Shown: positions 52,879 to 63,582 of the stretch, piece by piece | How the letters are laid out: every line of letters begins with the position of its first letter | How positions within the stretch are numbered: the first letter of the stretch is position 1 | Assembly (NCBI RefSeq): GCF_021390595.1 | Contig: NZ_JAJEJR010000002.1 | Span: forward strand, 1,178,001 to 1,242,000 | Direction: 5' to 3' | Source: Paraburkholderia sp. HP33-1 | GTDB lineage: Bacteria; Pseudomonadota; Gammaproteobacteria; Burkholderiales; Burkholderiaceae | Length of the DNA stretch: 64,000 bases | Notes under the pieces: generated by a model | Told to the model about the DNA's origin: nothing | Database searches by the model: none | What the model saw: only the letters and a program-made list of their open reading frames with translations | Position numbers and translations under genes: made by a program

Positions 52879-55870
52879 GTTGACGTGCTCCTTCGCTGTC
52901 GTAGAACACCGGACTGGCGATCTTCGCCGCGATCTGTTTGCCGCTCGCGAGCGGAATCGTGACGGTCGTACCGATCTTGTCGAGACCGCCCTTGACGACC
53001 GCCATCGCGATCGAGCGCTGCAGGATCGGGCTGTAATAGCTCGACGTCACGTGCCCGAGCATCGGCGCGGTGTCGCCCTGGAACGGACCGGCGACGATCT
53101 GCGAGCCCTCGGGTATCACGAACGACGCATCCTCCGCTAGCAGCCCGACCAGTTGCTTGCGCCCCGCCTTCGCGGTGTCCGAGCGGGCGAGCGAGCGTTT
53201 GCCGAGGAAGTCCTTCGACTTCGCGACGAGCCCGCCCATGCCGACGTCATGCGGCGTCATCGAGCCGTCCGTATCCTGGCCGACGATGATGTAGCCCTTC
53301 TCCGCGCGCAGCACATGCATCGTCTCAGTGCCGTACGGCGTGATGTCGTACTGCGCGCCCGCAGCCATCAGCGCTTCCCACACCGCACGCCCGACGTTCG
53401 CTGGCACGTTCACCTCATAAGCGAGTTCGCCCGAGAAGCTGATGCGCATCACGCGCGCCGCCGCGCCCGCGACAGTGCCTTCGCGATACGTCATGAACGG
53501 AAACGCCGCGTTCGCGAAGTCGATGTCGCCGCAGACCTTTTGCAGCACCTTGCGGCTCATCGGTCCGACCACCGCGAACGTCGCCCAGTGGTCCGTGACC
53601 GACGCGAGCCGCACGCGCAGGTCGGGCCATTCGGTTTGCAGCCAGCGTTCGAGCCACGTGAGCACACGGGCCGCGCCGCCGGTGGTGGTCGTCATCATGT
53701 AATGGTGCTCGGCGAGGCGCACGGTCACGCCGTCGTCGAAGATCATGCCGTTTTCGTCGAGCATCAGGCCATAGCGGCACTTGCCCACTTCGAGCTTGGT
53801 CCACGAATTGGTGTAGACCCAGTTCAGCAGTTTCGCGGCGTCGGGGCCGTGAATGTCGATCTTGCCGAGCGTCGATGCATCAAGAATGCCGACGCTCGTA
53901 CGCACCGCGAGCGCTTCGCGCGCGACCGCCGCGTGCATGTCCTCGCCCGTCTTCGGGTAGTACCACGGACGCTTCCAGTTGCCGACGTCCTCGAACGCCG
54001 CGCCGTGTTCCACGTGCCATTCGTGCACCGCCGTCTTGCGCACCGGATCGAGCCATTCACCCAGTTCGCGGCCGGCGAACGCGCCGAACGTGACCGGCGT
54101 GTAGTTCGGCCGGAAAGTCGTCGTGCCGGTCTCGGGAATGGTCTTGCCGAGCGCCTGCGCGAGAATCGCCATGCCGTTGATGTTGCCGAGCTTGCCCTGG
54201 TCGGTGCCGAAGCCCATCGCGGTGTAGCGCTTCACGTGTTCGACGGACTCGAAGCCTTCGCGCGCGGCGAGGAAAATATCGGCGGCGGCGACGTCGTTCT
54301 GGAAATCGACGAACTGCTTGGGTCCGCGCGTGGCCAGCTCACGTCCGCCGACGAGCCACAGCGGCTCCAGCTTCGCTTCGTTCAACTCGGCGACCTGCAG
54401 CGGCTTCGGCCGCGCGACGATGTGCCCGGCCGCGCGCGCCGCTTCGACACCGGCATCCGCTGCGAAACGGATCCCCCGGCCGAGCGCGAAGTCACCCGCA
54501 CACGCGCCGACACTGGTCTCTGCCTGGACCGCCTTACCCGGCACGAAGCACGCCTTGTCGTCATGCCAATGCGCCTTACCGCCCGACTGCGCGAACAGAT
54601 GCAGCACCGGGCTCCAGCCGCCCGACATCGCGACCAGATCACACGGCAGCTCGCCCTGTTGCGCGCCGATCTGCCCTTGCGCGTACGAGGCGAGCGTCAC
54701 CGAAGCGACGCGCAGTTTGCCGTGCGCCGACGTGACGACCGTGCCGCTCATCACCTTGACGCCGAGGCGACGCGCAAGCGCAGGCAGCGTGCCCTTCGAT
54801 TCGCCTGCGCGCGGATCGATGACGCTCACCTGCGCGCCGGCCGCTGTCAGGTCGAGCGCGCATTGATAGCCGTCGTCGTTGTTCGTGAACACGACCGCGT
54901 TGCGCCCCGGCAGCACCGCATACCGATGCAGATACGTCGACACCGCCGACGCGAGCATCACGCCGGGCAGATCGTTATTGCCGAACACCATCGGCCGCTG
55001 ATGCGCGCCGGTCGCCAGAATCACGCGTTTCGCGCGGATCTTCCACAGCAGTTCGCGCGTGCCCTTGCGTTGCGACACGGGCAGATGATCGGTCAGGCGC
55101 TGCGTGACCGTGACGAGATTGTGGTCCTGGTAGCCGAACGCGGTGCTGCGGCTCAGGATCCTCACGTCGGGCAACTGCCGCAATTCGTCCTCGATTTTCT
55201 GCACCCATTGCAGCGCGGGCTTGCCGTCGATCTGCGCGCTACACGACAGCAGCGAACCGCCAAGCTCAGGCTGATCGTCGACGAGCATCACGCGCGCGCC
55301 GGACAAAGCGGCAGCGTGTGCGGCCGTGAGCCCGGTCGGGCCGCCGCCGACCACCAGCACGTCGCAATGCGCGAAGCACTTGTCGTAGCGGTCCGCGTCG
55401 CGCTGTTGCGGCGCGGTGCCGAGGCCGGCCGCATCGCGAATCGCTTCCTCGTACTTCGGCCAGAATTTGCGCGGCCACATGAAGGTCTTGTAGTAGAAGC
55501 CCGCCGGAATGAAGCGCGCGATCTTCTGGTTGATCGCCATGCGGTCCTTCTCGATGCTCGGCTTCGCGTTCACGCTGCTCGCGACGAGCCCCTGGTACAG
55601 CTCCACTTCGGTGGCCCGCGCGTTCGGCACCGTGTAGGCACCGGTCTCGAGTTGCACGACCGCGTTCGGCTCCTCGACGCCCGCGGTCACGATGCCGCGC
55701 GGCCGATGATATTTCCAGCTACGGGCGACGAAATGCACGCCGTTCGCGAGCAATGCGGACGCGAGCGTATCGCCTTGATAACCCTGATACTCGACGCCGT
55801 TGAACGTGAACTTGAGCGCAACGGCTCGGTTGATGCGCCCGCCGGTCGGGAGTCGGTCTTTCTGGCTCAT
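52868..55870 (-). CDS. soxA: Sarcosine oxidase alpha subunit
   Basis: 1000 residues, full length. The N-terminal region resembles a ferredoxin-like fold without cluster cysteines (FTFNGVEYQGYQGDTLASALL). An NAD/FAD-type Rossmann region has DVLVVGGGPTGLTAAHAAALSGARVMLVDD near 170-199, and the C-terminal 400 residues are a GcvT-type tetrahydrofolate-binding domain (EDVGNWKRPWYYP, LDASTLGKIDIHGPDAAKLLNWVYTN, MPHDVGMGGLVAKSKDFLGKRSL). It transfers the methyl of sarcosine as methylene-THF. It overlaps soxD by 4 bases (ATGA). Confidence 0.95.
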   Translation of the reverse strand: MSQKDRLPTGGRINRAVALKFTFNGVEYQGYQGDTLASALLANGVHFVARSWKYHRPRGIVTAGVEEPNAVVQLETGAYTVPNARATEVELYQGLVASSVNAKPSIEKDRMAINQKIARFIPAGFYYKTFMWPRKFWPKYEEAIRDAAGLGTAPQQRDADRYDKCFAHCDVLVVGGGPTGLTAAHAAALSGARVMLVDDQPELGGSLLSCSAQIDGKPALQWVQKIEDELRQLPDVRILSRSTAFGYQDHNLVTVTQRLTDHLPVSQRKGTRELLWKIRAKRVILATGAHQRPMVFGNNDLPGVMLASAVSTYLHRYAVLPGRNAVVFTNNDDGYQCALDLTAAGAQVSVIDPRAGESKGTLPALARRLGVKVMSGTVVTSAHGKLRVASVTLASYAQGQIGAQQGELPCDLVAMSGGWSPVLHLFAQSGGKAHWHDDKACFVPGKAVQAETSVGACAGDFALGRGIRFAADAGVEAARAAGHIVARPKPLQVAELNEAKLEPLWLVGGRELATRGPKQFVDFQNDVAAADIFLAAREGFESVEHVKRYTAMGFGTDQGKLGNINGMAILAQALGKTIPETGTTTFRPNYTPVTFGAFAGRELGEWLDPVRKTAVHEWHVEHGAAFEDVGNWKRPWYYPKTGEDMHAAVAREALAVRTSVGILDASTLGKIDIHGPDAAKLLNWVYTNSWTKLEVGKCRYGLMLDENGMIFDDGVTVRLAEHHYMMTTTTGGAARVLTWLERWLQTEWPDLRVRLASVTDHWATFAVVGPMSRKVLQKVCGDIDFANAAFPFMTYREGTVAGAAARVMRISFSGELAYEVNVPANVGRAVWEALMAAGAQYDITPYGTETMHVLRAEKGYIIVGQDTDGSMTPHDVGMGGLVAKSKDFLGKRSLARSDTAKAGRKQLVGLLAEDASFVIPEGSQIVAGPFQGDTAPMLGHVTSSYYSPILQRSIAMAVVKGGLDKIGTTVTIPLASGKQIAAKIASPVFYDSEGARQHVE

Positions 55871-56196
55871 GATGCCTTGCCCTCTTGTGCCTTTACCTGT
55901 GCCATCTGTGCGTCGCTACTGTCCAGCGCCAGCAGCGGCCGCTCGAACGTCTCGTAGCCCTGGAACGCGTAGATGACGGTGTCGCGCTGCGCCTTGAACC
56001 AGCGCCGGCAGCCCTGCGCGTGCAGCCATTGCTCGCGATGCAAGCCGCGCGGGTTCTTGCGCATGAACAGGTAGTCGCCCCATTCCTCGTCGGTGAGCGA
56101 TTCGGTGTCGAGCGGGCGGGCGATATCCGCCTCGCCGCCGCAGGAGAATTCGGTTTCGGCGCGGGGACCGCACCACGGGCATTCGATCAGCAGCAT
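55867..56196 (-). CDS. soxD: Sarcosine oxidase delta subunit
   Basis: 109 residues. The zinc-binding ligands Cys6, Cys9 (IECPWCG), His59 and Cys63 (LHAQGCRRWF) match the known zinc site of the delta subunit. The YLFMRKNPRGLHREQW segment is conserved. It is the small structural subunit of the heterotetramer. Its start is 17 bases after the soxB stop, and its stop overlaps the soxA start by 4 bases. Confidence 0.93.
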   Translation of the reverse strand: MLLIECPWCGPRAETEFSCGGEADIARPLDTESLTDEEWGDYLFMRKNPRGLHREQWLHAQGCRRWFKAQRDTVIYAFQGYETFERPLLALDSSDAQMAQVKAQEGKAS

Positions 56197-56213
56197 GTGT
56201 GTCTCCTTGTCGA

Positions 56214-57458
56214 CTAATGGGCCACGGCGGCAGCGCCATGCTCATCGATCAGATGACCGGTATAGAACCGATCCAGCGAAAACGGCGCGTTCAACGGATG
56301 CGGTTCGTCCTTCGCGATGGTGTGCGCATAGACCCATCCCGAGCCGGGCGTCGCCTTGAAGCCGCCCGTCCCCCACCCGCAGTTGAAATACAGCCCCTTC
56401 ACGTCGGTCTTGCCGATGATCGGGCACGCGTCCGGCGACACATCGACGATGCCGCCCCACTGCCGGTTCATCCGCACGCGCGAAAACACCGGGAACATTT
56501 CGACGATCGCCTCGAGCGTGCCCTCGATGATCTGGAAGCTGCCGCGTTGCCCAAAGCCCGTGTACTGATCGACGCCCGCGCCGATCACGAGATCGCCCTT
56601 GTCGGACTGGCTGATATACGCGTGCACCGCGTTCGACATCACGACTGTGTTGACGACCGGCTTGATCGGCTCCGACACCAGCGCCTGCAACGGATGGCTT
56701 TCGAGCGGCAGCCGCACGCCTGCCATATCGGCGAGCGTCGACGTATTGCCGGCCGCGACCACCGCGACCTTCTTCGCCTTGATGAAGCCCTTCGTCGTGT
56801 CGACGCCCGTCACCTGGTTGCCGTTGCGGCGAATACCGACGACCTGGCAGTTCTGCACGATATCGACGCCCGCCTGATCCGCGCCGCGCGCGAAACCCCA
56901 CGCCACCGCATCGTGCCGGGCCACGCCGCCGCGCCGCTGGATCGATGCGCCGAGCACCGGATAGCGGCTGTTCAGATTGATGGTCGGCTCGATTTCCTTG
57001 ATCTGCGCGGGCGTGAGGAATTCGGCGTCGACGCCGTTCAGGCGGTTCGCGTTCACACGGCGTTCGGTGTCGCGCACGTCCTGCAGCGTATGCGCGAGAT
57101 TCATCACGCCGCGCTGACTGAACATTACGTTGTAGTTCAGATCCTGCGCGAGCCCTTCCCACAGCTTCATGGCCTTCTCATAGAGCGCGGCGGATTCGTC
57201 CCACAGGTAGTTCGAACGCACGATCGTGGTGTTGCGCGCGGTATTGCCGCCGCCGATCCAGCCCTTCTCGAGCACCGCGACGTTGCGCACGCCATGTTCC
57301 TTCGCGAGGTAGTACGCGGTCGCGAGACCATGCCCGCCGCCGCCGACGATCACGACGTCGTACTCACGTTTAGGCTCGGGGCTGCGCCATTGCCGCTCCC
57401 AGTTCTCGTGATACGACATCCCGTTGCGCAGCAGGCTGAATATCGAATAGCGGCTCAT
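56214..57458 (-). CDS. soxB: Sarcosine oxidase beta subunit
   Basis: 414 residues from the ATG at 57458 with AGGA 6 bases upstream. The FAD fold starts [22 protein letters not shown] (35-56). His182 in GGVARHDAV is in the region where the beta subunit carries covalent FMN in the known enzyme. The C-terminal nucleotide segment is [18 protein letters not shown]. It oxidises sarcosine to glycine with release of hydrogen peroxide. It is 38 bases downstream of sdaA. Confidence 0.94.
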   Translation of the reverse strand: MSRYSIFSLLRNGMSYHENWERQWRSPEPKREYDVVIVGGGGHGLATAYYLAKEHGVRNVAVLEKGWIGGGNTARNTTIVRSNYLWDESAALYEKAMKLWEGLAQDLNYNVMFSQRGVMNLAHTLQDVRDTERRVNANRLNGVDAEFLTPAQIKEIEPTINLNSRYPVLGASIQRRGGVARHDAVAWGFARGADQAGVDIVQNCQVVGIRRNGNQVTGVDTTKGFIKAKKVAVVAAGNTSTLADMAGVRLPLESHPLQALVSEPIKPVVNTVVMSNAVHAYISQSDKGDLVIGAGVDQYTGFGQRGSFQIIEGTLEAIVEMFPVFSRVRMNRQWGGIVDVSPDACPIIGKTDVKGLYFNCGWGTGGFKATPGSGWVYAHTIAKDEPHPLNAPFSLDRFYTGHLIDEHGAAAVAH

Positions 57459-57496
57459 CGTCGGTCCTTTGCGGTTTTGCTGATACTGCGGGCGGT

Positions 57497-58891
<1,395 letters not shown>

Positions 58892-59199
58892 GGCGTGCCC
58901 TGTGCGTTGTGCCCTGCGAGTTGCGATGGCCGGATGGAATGTGCGCCTATTGCACCGCACGCCGGGCTGGATCGATAGAACAAAAACGGCATCGCGGTGG
59001 GATGGCCTCGTCAAGTGAGCCATCGGACGGCCCGCCCGACAAGCCTCGCGACGCATTTGCGATGACTTCCGACGCATTTGCGACAGGCGCCCCGATTGCG
59101 GCCGGCGATGCCGAAGGTCCGCGGTGCTATGCTTGCTGCCACCCTTCTGATTTGCGTTCGCTCCTCTTTCGCAGTTCTTTTCGCCGACCCGCCGCGCGC
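58892..59199. other. 308-base divergent promoter region of sdaA and a regulator
   Basis: The gap between the sdaA start and the regulator start. It contains the phased direct repeats annotated at 59049-59083. The remaining sequence is GC-rich, without a gene that I would support. An in-frame upstream extension of the regulator exists here, but it has shadow composition. Confidence 0.45.
59049..59083. promoter_or_regulatory. Phased direct-repeat operator candidate
   Basis: CGACGCATTTGCGA occurs at 59049-59062 and again at 59070-59083, a 21-base period, or two helical turns. Each copy has an inner near-palindrome CGCA-TT-TGCG. AraC-family proteins bind such tandem half-sites at 21-base spacing. 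It lies between sdaA and a GATase1-AraC gene, so autoregulation or control of the sox operon is the natural reading, but this is inference. Confidence 0.55.
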
Positions 59200-60282
59200 A
59201 TGAATTCCGCTGAAACGCTTCCTCCTCCATCGCTCGACGCGGCCGCGAAGCAGCGCATCCGCTTCGGCATCATCCTGCTGCCGAACTTCACGCTGACCGC
59301 GTTCTCGGGTTTCGTCGACCTGCTGCGGCTGTCCGCTGACGAAGGTGACTTCAGCAAGCCGGTGCGCTGTTCGTGGAGCGTGATCGGGGAAACCCTTGCT
59401 CCCGTGCGCGCGAGTTGCGGCATCCAGATCACGCCGTGGGAAACCTTCGAGACCGCTGAGCCGTTCGACTACGTGGTGGTGGTCGGCGGACTGCTGCACT
59501 CGGGGCCTACGGCGAGCGAGGCGACGCTCGCGTTCATCCGGCGCGCCGCCGCTGACGACGCGACGCTGGTCGGCATGTGCACCGGCGTGTTCTCGCTGAT
59601 GCGCGCGGGCGTGCTCGCCGGGCATCGCATCTGCGTGAGCTGGTTTCATTACTGGGATTTCATCGAGCGCTTTCCGTCGGTCGACGAAGAGATGCTGGTC
59701 GCCGACCGGCTGTTCGTGATCGACCGCCGGCGCATTACGTGCTCCGGCGGGCGCGCGTCGATCGACGTCGCCGCCGCAATCCTGCTGCGTCATTTCGAAC
59801 CCGCCACGGTGCAGAAGGCGCTGCGCATCCTGCTAGTCGACGACCTGCAGAAAGGCAACGCGCCGCAGCCGCATCCGCCCGGTCTCGCGCCGGCCTCGCA
59901 TCCGAAGGTCAAGCGCGCGATTCTGCTGATGGAGCAGCACGTGGGCCGCGCGCTGTCGCTCGACGAACTGGCGCGCAAGCTCGATCTGTCGCCGCGTCAG
60001 CTCGAACGGCTGTTCAAGGCGCAGACCGGCAAGGCGCCGCAGGCCTACGCAAAGCAGGTGCGCCTGCGCACCGCCGCGTGGCTGTTGACGAGTTCGGACA
60101 AGACCGTCGCCGATATCGCATCGAGCTGCGGCTTTTCCGACGCCTCGCACCTGGGACGCGAATTTCGCAAGCAGTTCGGCCTGCCGCCGATGATGTATCG
60201 CGAGCAGCGCGGCACGGCGGCGCAAGCTGACGATGGCTCGTGCTACGACGAAACGTTTCCGGGCCGCGCGCAGGCGATCTGA
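59200..60282 (+). CDS. GATase1-AraC family transcriptional regulator (second copy)
   Basis: 360 residues. The amidotransferase-like sensor domain runs [24 protein letters not shown] to [26 protein letters not shown] (about 20-190). The AraC domain follows, with [26 protein letters not shown] and [23 protein letters not shown] (about 250-340). The ATG at 59200 starts close to the family N-terminus, but no clear ribosome site is seen; an upstream start is possible. It is divergent from sdaA-soxBDAG and probably controls it. Confidence 0.88.
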   Translation: MNSAETLPPPSLDAAAKQRIRFGIILLPNFTLTAFSGFVDLLRLSADEGDFSKPVRCSWSVIGETLAPVRASCGIQITPWETFETAEPFDYVVVVGGLLHSGPTASEATLAFIRRAAADDATLVGMCTGVFSLMRAGVLAGHRICVSWFHYWDFIERFPSVDEEMLVADRLFVIDRRRITCSGGRASIDVAAAILLRHFEPATVQKALRILLVDDLQKGNAPQPHPPGLAPASHPKVKRAILLMEQHVGRALSLDELARKLDLSPRQLERLFKAQTGKAPQAYAKQVRLRTAAWLLTSSDKTVADIASSCGFSDASHLGREFRKQFGLPPMMYREQRGTAAQADDGSCYDETFPGRAQAI

Positions 60283-60291
60283 ATTCGGCCG

Positions 60292-61284
60292 CTACACCGG
60301 CTGCCGCCGCTCGACGCTCGGCGCATGCCCGAACTGCGCGCGATACGCCTTGCTGAAATGACACGGCGAATGAAAACCGCACACCGTGGTCACGCGCGCG
60401 ATCGACGCGTCGGTATTGCGCAGCAGGTCGCGCGCGCGGCGCAGTCGCAGGCTCAGGTAGTAATGCGTCGGCGACACGTTCAGGAAGAGCTTGAACATCC
60501 GCTGCAAATGACGCTGCGACAGGTTGACGAGCCGCGCGAGTTCGTCGAGCGACAGCGGTTCCTCGATGTTCGCTTCCATCAGCCGCACCACTTCGATCAG
60601 TTCGGCGCGCGACAGACCGACCCGCGCGTCGACCGGAATGTGCTGGTAATCGGTCGAGCCGCGAATCCGCTCGACGATGAACTGCTCCGACACCTGCGCG
60701 GCCACCGCGGACCCAAGCCGTTTGCCGACCAGATGCAGCATCAGATCGAGCGGCGCGGTGCCGCCGGTGCAGGTCAGCCGGTCGCGGTCGATCACGAACA
60801 GTTCGTCGTCGAAATGCACGTGCGGATAGCGCTGGTGCAACGGCGACATGTCCTCCCAATGCACGGTCGCGCGATAGCCGTCGAGCAGCCCGGCCGCGAG
60901 CAGCGCGTACGGACCCGTGCAGATGCCGCCGAGCGGCACGCGTTGTCCGGCGACTTCGCGCAGCAGCGCGACCACCGCGTCGTTCACATAGTCGCGCACG
61001 TACCAGCCCGCGCACACGAGCAGCAGGTCCGGCATGCCGGCTTCGGCGAGCGTGGTGGTCGGCTTCACCGTAATGCCGTTGCTCGCGCGCGCGGGCTCGC
61101 CGTCCGGCGTGATCACCGACCACCGGTAGTGCTGTGCGCGGCCCACGTAGTTCGCCATGCGCAGCACCTCGACCGCGCTGGTGAACGCGATCATCGAAAA
61201 GTTCGGCAGCGTCAGGAAGCCGACGTGCGCGACGGCGGACAGCCGTGCATCGGCTTCGGCGCAGGCGATTGGGTCGCGCTTCAT
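60292..61284 (-). CDS. GATase1-AraC family transcriptional regulator (third copy, next to ChoVW)
   Basis: 330 residues. The sensor domain starts VGFLTLPNFSMIAFTSAVEVLRMANYV (22-48) and includes GICTGPYALLAAGLLDGYRATVHWEDM. The C-terminal HTH region is [26 protein letters not shown] and VTTVCGFHSPCHFSKAYRAQFG. It follows choW by 11 bases on the same strand, so it is likely co-transcribed with the transporter. In Pseudomonas gbdR lies beside the choline/betaine transporter genes, so this is a good candidate for GbdR. It ends 9 bases from the second copy. Confidence 0.9.
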   Translation of the reverse strand: MKRDPIACAEADARLSAVAHVGFLTLPNFSMIAFTSAVEVLRMANYVGRAQHYRWSVITPDGEPARASNGITVKPTTTLAEAGMPDLLLVCAGWYVRDYVNDAVVALLREVAGQRVPLGGICTGPYALLAAGLLDGYRATVHWEDMSPLHQRYPHVHFDDELFVIDRDRLTCTGGTAPLDLMLHLVGKRLGSAVAAQVSEQFIVERIRGSTDYQHIPVDARVGLSRAELIEVVRLMEANIEEPLSLDELARLVNLSQRHLQRMFKLFLNVSPTHYYLSLRLRRARDLLRNTDASIARVTTVCGFHSPCHFSKAYRAQFGHAPSVERRQPV

Positions 61285-61295
61285 GGGCGGATCGA

Positions 61296-62198
61296 TCAGC
61301 CGTGTTGCGGCGCCGGCTCGCGGCGCACTTTCAGCGCCTGGCGCAATCCCGCGAACAGCGGCGCGCGCGACTTGCCCGGCGCCCGGCCGAAGCTCTCGGT
61401 GATGCGGTCCAGAATGATCGCCAGCATCACGACCGACATCCCGCTTTCGAAGCCGAGCCCGATATCGAGCCGCTGGATGCTGGCGAGCACGTCGTTGCCG
61501 AGGCCGCCCGCGCCGACCATCGACGCGATGATCACCATTGACAGCGCCATCATGATGGTCTGATTCACGCCGGTCATGATCGATGGCAGCGCGTTCGGAA
61601 ACTGCACCTTGTACAACAGTTGCCACGGCGTGCAGCCGAACGCCTGTCCCGCTTCGACGATTTCGTGATTCACGTGCTTGATGCCGAGCGCGGTCAGACG
61701 TACCGCGGGCGGCATCGCGAAGATCACGGTCGACAGGATGCCCGGCACGCGGCCGAGGCCGAACAGCATCGCGGCCGGAATCAGGTAGACGAAAGCGGGC
61801 ATCGTCTGCATCAGATCGAGCACCGGGCGCACGATCATCTCGACGGTGCGGCTCTTCGCCATCCAGATGCCGAGCGGCACACCCAGCACGAGGCTGATCA
61901 CCGTCGACGACAGCGTGAGGCCGAGCGTGATCACCATCTGATCCCAGAAGCCGGTGCCGTAGATCAGCAGCAGCGCGGCCAGCGTGAACAGCGCGAAGCG
62001 CCAGCCGACACGCCACAAGCCGATGCCGACGAAAAACGCCATCAGCGCCCACATCGGCACGGCCTGCAATCCGTGCTCGACCGCCGCGGCGAAACTCTCG
62101 ATGACCTTGCCGATCGTGTCGAAAGTCTTCGCGTCGTGATCGAGCAGATAGTGAACGCCGTGATCGACCCAGGCGCCAAGTGGAATGACTTCAGACAT
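61296..62198 (-). CDS. choW: Betaine/choline ABC transporter permease
   Basis: 300 residues. The OpuAB/ProW-like permease has a first soluble segment (about 1-40) and then about six membrane helices. The binding-protein-dependent signature EAGQAFGCTPWQLLYKVQFPNALPSIMTGVNQTIMMAL near 180-217 contacts the ATPase. It imports betaine, choline or related compounds with ChoV. It overlaps choV by 8 bases. The matching binding protein is not adjacent here; the candidate is at 35437-36294. Confidence 0.91.
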   Translation of the reverse strand: MSEVIPLGAWVDHGVHYLLDHDAKTFDTIGKVIESFAAAVEHGLQAVPMWALMAFFVGIGLWRVGWRFALFTLAALLLIYGTGFWDQMVITLGLTLSSTVISLVLGVPLGIWMAKSRTVEMIVRPVLDLMQTMPAFVYLIPAAMLFGLGRVPGILSTVIFAMPPAVRLTALGIKHVNHEIVEAGQAFGCTPWQLLYKVQFPNALPSIMTGVNQTIMMALSMVIIASMVGAGGLGNDVLASIQRLDIGLGFESGMSVVMLAIILDRITESFGRAPGKSRAPLFAGLRQALKVRREPAPQHG

Positions 62199-63366
62199 GG
62201 GAACCTCGATGGCGCGTGAGAACGTTCAGCACGTTCGTCTTGTTGACCGAGCCGCAGTAGGAACCGTCCGCTTCGACGACCGGCAGCGGCGCGCGGCTCG
62301 CCACGACGCGCTCGACCACGTCGTTGAGCGGCGTGCTGCGGCGGATGCATTCGATCTGGTTGAGCTGCGGCGACGCGCTGCCGGTGGCATCGCGGCACAC
62401 GAAGCCGCGAATCCGGCGCTCGCTGTCGAGCACGAACGCGTAGTCGGCGCTGCCGTTGAGCATCGCGGCGACGCTCGACGCATCGATCTGCGGCGCGTGC
62501 ATCAGCGGCACGGCGTCGGTCTGCATCAGATCGCCGGCCGTCAGATAGCGGCTCGTGTCGATGCCTTCGAAGAACGCGCGCACGTAGTCGTCGGCCGGGT
62601 TCTTGATGATTTCCCGCGGCGTGCCGATCTGCACGACGCGGCCGCCTTCCATGATCGCGATACGCGTGCCGATGCGCATCGCTTCCTCCAGATCGTGCGA
62701 CACGAACAGAATCGTGCGTTGCTGCTCGCGTTGCAGTTCGAGCAGCACGTTCTGCATTTCCTTGCGCTTGAGCGGATCGAGCGCGGAGAACGCCTCGTCC
62801 ATGATCATCAGCGACGGGTTGACCGCGAGCGCCCGCGCGAGTCCCACACGCTGCTGCATGCCGCCCGACAGCTCGGCGGGCAATTTCTGCGCGAACGGCG
62901 CGAGGCCGACCTGTTCGAGCACCGTCAGCGCCCGCGCTTCGCGCTCCTTGCGCCCGACGCCCGCGACCTCGAGCCCGAACGCCGCGTTGGCCAGCACGTT
63001 GCGCTGCGGCATCAGCGCGAAGGACTGAAACACCATGCTCATGTCCTTGCGCCGCAGCGCGGTCAGCTCGGCGCGCGGCACGCTCGCGACATCGCGGCCG
63101 TCGATCAGCACCTTGCCGGCGCTCGGTTCGACGAGCCGATTGATCAGGCGAATCAGCGTCGACTTGCCCGAGCCGGACAGGCCCATCAGCACGAAGATCT
63201 CGCCCTCCCGAACCTCGAACGACGCGTTGTGTACGCCGACGATCTGACCGGTGCGGGCGAACACCTCCTCTTTCGTGGCGCCGCCGGCCAGCATCGCGAG
63301 CGCCTGTTTCGGGTTGGCGCCAAACACCTTGCACAGCCCTTCGACCACGACCTTGGGGGAATTCAT
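62191..63366 (-). CDS. choV: Betaine/choline ABC transporter ATP-binding protein
   Basis: 391 residues from the ATG at 63366. Walker A is GLSGSGKST (about 62-70), the signature LSGGMQQRVGLARAL and Walker B SLMIMDEAFSALDPL. A C-terminal pair of CBS-like motifs (DSERRIRGFV and PLPVVEADGSYCGSVNKTNVLNVLTRH) follows, as in OpuAA/ProV. It energises ChoW. It is the first gene of the choV-choW-regulator operon; the 216-base gap 63367-63582 should contain its promoter. Confidence 0.92.
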   Translation of the reverse strand: MNSPKVVVEGLCKVFGANPKQALAMLAGGATKEEVFARTGQIVGVHNASFEVREGEIFVLMGLSGSGKSTLIRLINRLVEPSAGKVLIDGRDVASVPRAELTALRRKDMSMVFQSFALMPQRNVLANAAFGLEVAGVGRKEREARALTVLEQVGLAPFAQKLPAELSGGMQQRVGLARALAVNPSLMIMDEAFSALDPLKRKEMQNVLLELQREQQRTILFVSHDLEEAMRIGTRIAIMEGGRVVQIGTPREIIKNPADDYVRAFFEGIDTSRYLTAGDLMQTDAVPLMHAPQIDASSVAAMLNGSADYAFVLDSERRIRGFVCRDATGSASPQLNQIECIRRSTPLNDVVERVVASRAPLPVVEADGSYCGSVNKTNVLNVLTRHRGSHV

Positions 63367-63582
63367 CGAATGCTCTCCTCGCGTGCGGACGTCGGTCCGC
63401 GCTGTGCCTACATAGTTGCCAGAAAAAAGTGCGGCTAGCCGACTAATTCCGACAGGCACATGAGGAAATGCGACACCCGGGCGCGGCGAGAGCGCTCGGC
63501 GCGACGAGAAAAGCCTTGTGGGACAAAGGGTTGGCGCGGTCGCGGACGGCGGCGAGCGTCCGGCGCCTGCGAACCGATTCGT

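Noticed and set aside
53153..55957. 934-codon open frame on the plus strand
   Set aside because: Antisense to soxA, which has full-length family motifs; the frame is a composition artefact.
58909..59199. N-terminal extension of the regulator at 59200
   Set aside because: The frame is open, but the residues look like shadow coding, the stretch overlaps the divergent promoter and the phased repeats, and the regulator fold begins after 59200.
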